Assembly: GCF_905233635.1 (NCBI RefSeq)
Contig: NZ_CAJODG010000012.1
Location: forward strand, 25,193-89,192
Reading direction: 5' to 3'
DNA length: 64,000 nt
DNA from: Selenomonas sp. AE3005
Lineage (GTDB): Bacteria; Bacillota; Negativicutes; Selenomonadales; Selenomonadaceae
Part shown: positions 61,025-64,000 of the stretch, piece after piece
Layout of the letters: the number at the start of each line of letters is the position of its first letter
Numbering within the stretch: position 1 is the first letter of the stretch
The notes under the pieces: generated by a model
Seen by the model: the letters and a program-made list of their open reading frames with translations, nothing else
What the model was told of the DNA's origin: nothing
Databases searched by the model: none
Program-made: the position numbers and the translations under genes

Positions 61025-62092
61025 ATGCAAAATAAAACCACGGCTGTAGCTGAGTCCTGCCGCATACTCATCATTCGCTTATCAGCCATCGGTGATGTCC
61101 TGCATGCCACCACCGTGGCCCGGCACCTCAAAGGAATTATGCCCGGCTGTCACCTGACCTGGCTGGTCAGTCCGCCGGCTGATAAAATGCTGGAGGGAAA
61201 CCCGTATATCGATGAAATACTGCTTTGGGACAGGCGCCCTTTAGACCAGGCCGTTTCGGCCTTTGACCTGGGGAGTGCCTGCCGGGAAATAAAAAAAGCC
61301 CGTACCCTGCTAAAGCCACGGCACTTTGATATGGTGCTCGATATTCAGGGCCTGTTTCTGACCGGCATACTGGCGTGCCTGTCCGGTGCCAAGCGGCGCA
61401 TCGGCATTCATGAACGCCACGAGGGCAACAGCCTTTTCATGACGGAAATGGCCCCCGATATAAAAAGCCCCCATAAGGTACACCGCTATTTGAGCGCCCT
61501 CATCCCCCTGGGTTTTGACTTGTCAGATTTCACCCCGGGGCTGACCATGAACCTGCCCGCCAGCCTTAACGGCTTTGCCGCCAAGTTTTGGCAGGAGCGC
61601 AGCATTGACACCGTCCGCCCTATCCTCATGGTCACTATACGCACCACCTGGCCGGATAAAAACTGGGAACCTCAGAACTTCGGACTTGCTCTGCAAAAAA
61701 TCCCCGAAGATGTCCAAATCGTCTTCAGCGGTTCTGCCAGCGACGAAGTCTTTATTCGCGAAGCCCAGCAGCACTTAAACCGTCCCAGCATTTCCATTGC
61801 CGGACAAACCAGCCTGCAGGAACTGGGTGCCCTGTTAAAGACGGTCAAGCTGCTGCTCTCCTGTGACACCGGCCCCCTGCATATTGCCGACGCCGTCGGC
61901 TGCCGGACGTTGTCCCTCTGGGGCCCCACCCAGCCCGATGTATACGGGCCGCTGACAGCCGGACACGAATTTATCATCAGCCCCCATACATGCCGCCGCT
62001 GCCTCAAAACAAAATGTAAATATAAGACCAATGCCTGTATGAACGCCATCAAACCGGAAACAGTAGCGCAAAAACTGTGCGAACTGCTCTGA
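61025..62092 (+). CDS. GT9 heptosyltransferase-like protein
   Basis: This 355-residue GT-B enzyme starts R-I-L-I-I-R-L-S-A-I-G-D-V-L-H-A, the N-terminal mark of ADP-heptose:LPS heptosyltransferases, and has the C-terminal L-L-S-C-D-T-G-P-L-H-I-A-D-A-V-G donor-binding segment and S-L-W-G-P-T. A Cys-rich tail (C-R-R-C-L-K-T-K-C...A-C) is typical of several members. It points to an LPS inner core in this organism. It is transcribed alone and ends in a strong terminator. The start at 61025 has AGGAAGG at a somewhat long distance. Confidence 0.9.
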   Translation: MQNKTTAVAESCRILIIRLSAIGDVLHATTVARHLKGIMPGCHLTWLVSPPADKMLEGNPYIDEILLWDRRPLDQAVSAFDLGSACREIKKARTLLKPRHFDMVLDIQGLFLTGILACLSGAKRRIGIHERHEGNSLFMTEMAPDIKSPHKVHRYLSALIPLGFDLSDFTPGLTMNLPASLNGFAAKFWQERSIDTVRPILMVTIRTTWPDKNWEPQNFGLALQKIPEDVQIVFSGSASDEVFIREAQQHLNRPSISIAGQTSLQELGALLKTVKLLLSCDTGPLHIADAVGCRTLSLWGPTQPDVYGPLTAGHEFIISPHTCRRCLKTKCKYKTNACMNAIKPETVAQKLCELL

Positions 62093-62118
62093 CATGTCAT
62101 TCACACCATAAAACAACA

Positions 62119-62175
62119 GGGCCTTGGGGCAATGCTTTTCCATGTAAAAGTATTGCCCCAAGGCCCTTCTTTTAT
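62119..62175. terminator. Bidirectional terminator
   Basis: Perfect 16-base stem AGGGCCTTGGGGCAAT/ATTGCCCCAAGGCCCT with T-rich flank, between convergent genes. Confidence 0.9.
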
Positions 62176-62183
62176 GTAAAAAC

Positions 62184-62843
62184 TTAAACTTCGCGCAGCA
62201 AACAACTGTCACCGATGATTTCCTGCCAGGAAAGGTCACGCCGCCTAAGGCGCGGCTGCTTTCCCTGCAAGGCAGCCGACAACATATAACCGCCGAGGTT
62301 AAGACTGCCAATCCCATACGTCTTTCCCAGATAATCTGTTAACTGCGTTTCAGCCACAGGCAGGGTACTGATTTCCCCCGGTGCTGACGAAAAAACATGG
62401 CCCTCGCATTTCACCAGACTTTCCTTCCTTGTCCATAAGCGATAAAACCGTTCCTGGCGCGCCGTCTCATCTTCCCCCTGCAGCATCCAGGCATATTCCT
62501 GACTTGTCAGCGCCTCCCGTACCCAGCCGCCCAGTGGCACCATTTCCTCGATATCCACGCCCACAGAGCTGTCGGCCTCGGCCAGTACGGCATACGCCCC
62601 ACTATGCGACAGATTGAAGAAAATCCCCTCCGCCAGAGGTTTTCCTTCTTCATTGTAAGAAACACTGCGGCCCTGGGCAGCTTTTTGCAGCAGCAGGGAG
62701 GAGGCAAAGCACCGCAGCCTGTCAGCCTCCTGCCGGTAACGCATCATCTTGGAAAAGCGCGCTGCCGGCAAAAGTCTTTCAGCCTCCCACAGATGTGTGC
62801 GCAGACAGTCCACCGGCAATAGCGTAATCATCACTTCACCCAT
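62184..62843 (-). CDS. Sfp-type 4'-phosphopantetheinyl transferase
   Basis: This 219-residue protein has the Sfp-type signature: F-N-L-S-H-S-G near residue 77, G-V-D-I-E-E-M (metal-binding Asp and Glu) near 95 and W-T-R-K-E-S-L-V-K-C near 137. Length fits Sfp-like enzymes that prime carrier domains of NRPS. It is the natural candidate to activate Ser583 of the NRPS in this window. It lies 44 bp after a MATE gene that is a paralog of the one in the NRPS operon, which strengthens the link. It may also serve other carrier proteins. Confidence 0.92.
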   Translation of the reverse strand: MGEVMITLLPVDCLRTHLWEAERLLPAARFSKMMRYRQEADRLRCFASSLLLQKAAQGRSVSYNEEGKPLAEGIFFNLSHSGAYAVLAEADSSVGVDIEEMVPLGGWVREALTSQEYAWMLQGEDETARQERFYRLWTRKESLVKCEGHVFSSAPGEISTLPVAETQLTDYLGKTYGIGSLNLGGYMLSAALQGKQPRLRRRDLSWQEIIGDSCLLREV

Positions 62844-62887
62844 TCGTCTTCACCACATCTTCCCCCAAGTTATTTACCTCAACACCA

Positions 62888-64000
62888 TCAATCCTCTTCC
62901 GTGCCGAGCAACGGCATTTTCTTTATCAGGAAGGCCGTGCCGAGAATAGCGCCTACCACTGTAGCCGCCGGAGCAGCGTACCAGATGTTATCTGCGCCGA
63001 ACAGTACCGGGAACAAGTAGATAAAGACAATCGGCGCAATAAGCGACTGGCAGACAGCAATGACTGCCGAAATTGTTCCCCGGTCCAGCCCCGTAAAAAA
63101 GCCCGAGGTCACAAGGCAAAAACCGTACAGGAAAAATTCCAGTGCGCAAATTCTGAGGGCTCTGGTCGCAAAAGCATGTGCCTCTGCGTCGTAGCCGAGA
63201 TATAAGGTGGCAATTTCATCGGCCAAAGAAACACCAACAACGGTCATTATGAAACCCAAGCCGAGCGTTAAAACGATGTTTTTCTTCATCAAATCTCTTA
63301 TGCCGTCAAAATCCCCTGCACCATACTTGTACCCGACCACCGTCACCGTTGTCGTATTGAGGGCAAAGAAAACGGATAAAAACACCTCACCGACATAGCT
63401 GTGCACACCGATAGCCGCCACACCTAATTGCCCCAGCAGCAGCATGAGCTGCAGATTGTATACCAGCTCCAGGATATTGACTGAAACGGCATCAACCATC
63501 TCAGATATGCCATTGTAGCAAATCTTCGCCAGACGATAGATGTCAAAGCGGAAATGCACAAAATGCAGTCCGGAGGCATTGGGACGGGAGAAATACCACA
63601 AGGTAATAATCGTGTTCACGATAGTTGCCAGGCCGGTTGCCGTCGCCGCTCCCTCAATCTCATATGCCAGTACGACGATAAACAGCCAGTCAAAAATAAC
63701 ATGCGTCACGCCCTGCACCACAGAAAGGTAAAAACCTGTCTGTGATTTCTCGGCCATAACCCACAAACTTTGAAAGGACGTTGTTACGAGCAGCGGCGCA
63801 ATAAACAGGAACAATATGCGTCCATAGCGCAGACAATAGGGCACAAGCTCTTCCGATGCCCCCAGCATGCGGACAATCTCCGGCAGGAAGATATACATCA
63901 AGGTACTAAAGAAAGCGCCCCAGATAAATATCACAGCCACCAGCAGCGTAAAATACTGCCGGGCTTTTTCGATATTGCCCTCGCCCTTGAGCTTGGAGAT
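62888..64000 (-). CDS. MATE transporter, paralog of the NRPS-linked one (partial)
   Basis: The reading frame is open to the right edge, so the N-terminus lies outside the window; 370 residues are seen, about 80 percent of a MATE protein. The visible part begins ISKLKGEGNIEKARQYF in the loop after helix 2 and has about ten helices. It shares G-I-S-E-M-V, F-F-T-G-L-D-R-G-T-I-S-A and P-x-L-F-G-A-(D/E) with the NRPS-operon MATE. It is followed 44 bp later by the phosphopantetheinyl transferase. Likely role: export of a peptide-like metabolite or drug. Confidence 0.88.
   Translation of the reverse strand: MSKLKGEGNIEKARQYFTLLVAVIFIWGAFFSTLMYIFLPEIVRMLGASEELVPYCLRYGRILFLFIAPLLVTTSFQSLWVMAEKSQTGFYLSVVQGVTHVIFDWLFIVVLAYEIEGAATATGLATIVNTIITLWYFSRPNASGLHFVHFRFDIYRLAKICYNGISEMVDAVSVNILELVYNLQLMLLLGQLGVAAIGVHSYVGEVFLSVFFALNTTTVTVVGYKYGAGDFDGIRDLMKKNIVLTLGLGFIMTVVGVSLADEIATLYLGYDAEAHAFATRALRICALEFFLYGFCLVTSGFFTGLDRGTISAVIAVCQSLIAPIVFIYLFPVLFGADNIWYAAPAATVVGAILGTAFLIKKMPLLGTEED

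Noticed and set aside
1..64000. tRNA, rRNA, prophage or insertion-sequence transposase genes
   Set aside because: No tRNA-like cloverleaf, rRNA stretch, transposase motif or phage structural gene was recognised on reading both strands; a scan by tRNAscan-SE or an IS database would be decisive.

Overview
The window looks like a chromosomal segment of a Negativicutes bacterium, most likely Selenomonadaceae (Selenomonas-like). Three things point there. Firmicute-type regulation is present (a T-box leader on trpS, AGGAGG ribosome sites, sigma-A and sigma-28 promoters). Metabolism is strictly anaerobic in style ([FeFe] hydrogenase, hybrid cluster protein, NirJ-type radical SAM pair). Outer-membrane glycolipid functions are also present (a GT9 heptosyltransferase-like enzyme, ArnT/GtrB/GtrA-like genes), which is the expected mix for a diderm firmicute. 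The species call is inference.

Layout. 1-2 kb: divergent sugar kinase (cut by the window edge) and fucose-isomerase-like gene sharing matched operators. 2-6.7 kb: hcp, a protein made of exact 42-residue repeats, a glyoxalase-fold protein and a PAS histidine kinase with its receiver protein. 6.8-10.7 kb: operon gtrA, ArnT-like, GtrB/ArnC-like, ChbG/YdjC-like, whose last gene has lost its stop codon to a repeat element. 10.9-13.6 kb: a lipoprotein sugar-binding protein with a chemoreceptor. 13.7-19.6 kb: moaC, a permease, yigZ, a gamma-carbonic-anhydrase-like protein and several unknowns. 19.2-22.5 kb: cstA, uxaC and a YbjN-like gene. 22.5-27.9 kb: a small secreted protein, a TSUP exporter, a SPINDLY-type GT41 with a methyltransferase-like partner, a phosphoesterase and a small DNA-binding-like protein. 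28-31.6 kb: hydCBA behind a Rex-like operator. 31.8-35.3 kb: DUF2325, a thioredoxin-reductase-like protein, a thioesterase and pgi. 35.6-40.3 kb: two tandem flagellins carrying a large beta-helix insert. 40.4-47.7 kb: phosphohexomutase, an orphan double-glycine leader peptide, a MATE, YdcF, an AAA ATPase and T-box/trpS. 47.8-57.5 kb: a Cache chemoreceptor, an NRPS-MATE operon and a TetR-nirJ1-nirJ2 operon. 57.6-64 kb: a SNF2 helicase, a GT9, a phosphopantetheinyl transferase and a second MATE running off the end.

Most notable: (a) a single-module NRPS ordered adenylation, carrier, condensation with no release domain, coupled to a MATE exporter. The phosphopantetheinyl transferase that could activate it lies 8 kb away beside a paralogous MATE. 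(b) Two flagellins with a roughly 400-residue right-handed beta-helix insert containing cysteines. (c) A family of dispersed palindromic elements whose stems covary between copies, one of which has run a gene into its own transcription terminator without a stop codon. (d) An unrecognised protein built on a perfect 42-residue period. (e) An orphan double-glycine leader peptide.

No rRNA, tRNA, CRISPR array, transposase or prophage gene was recognised. Family names come from reading motifs by eye; no database was searched.
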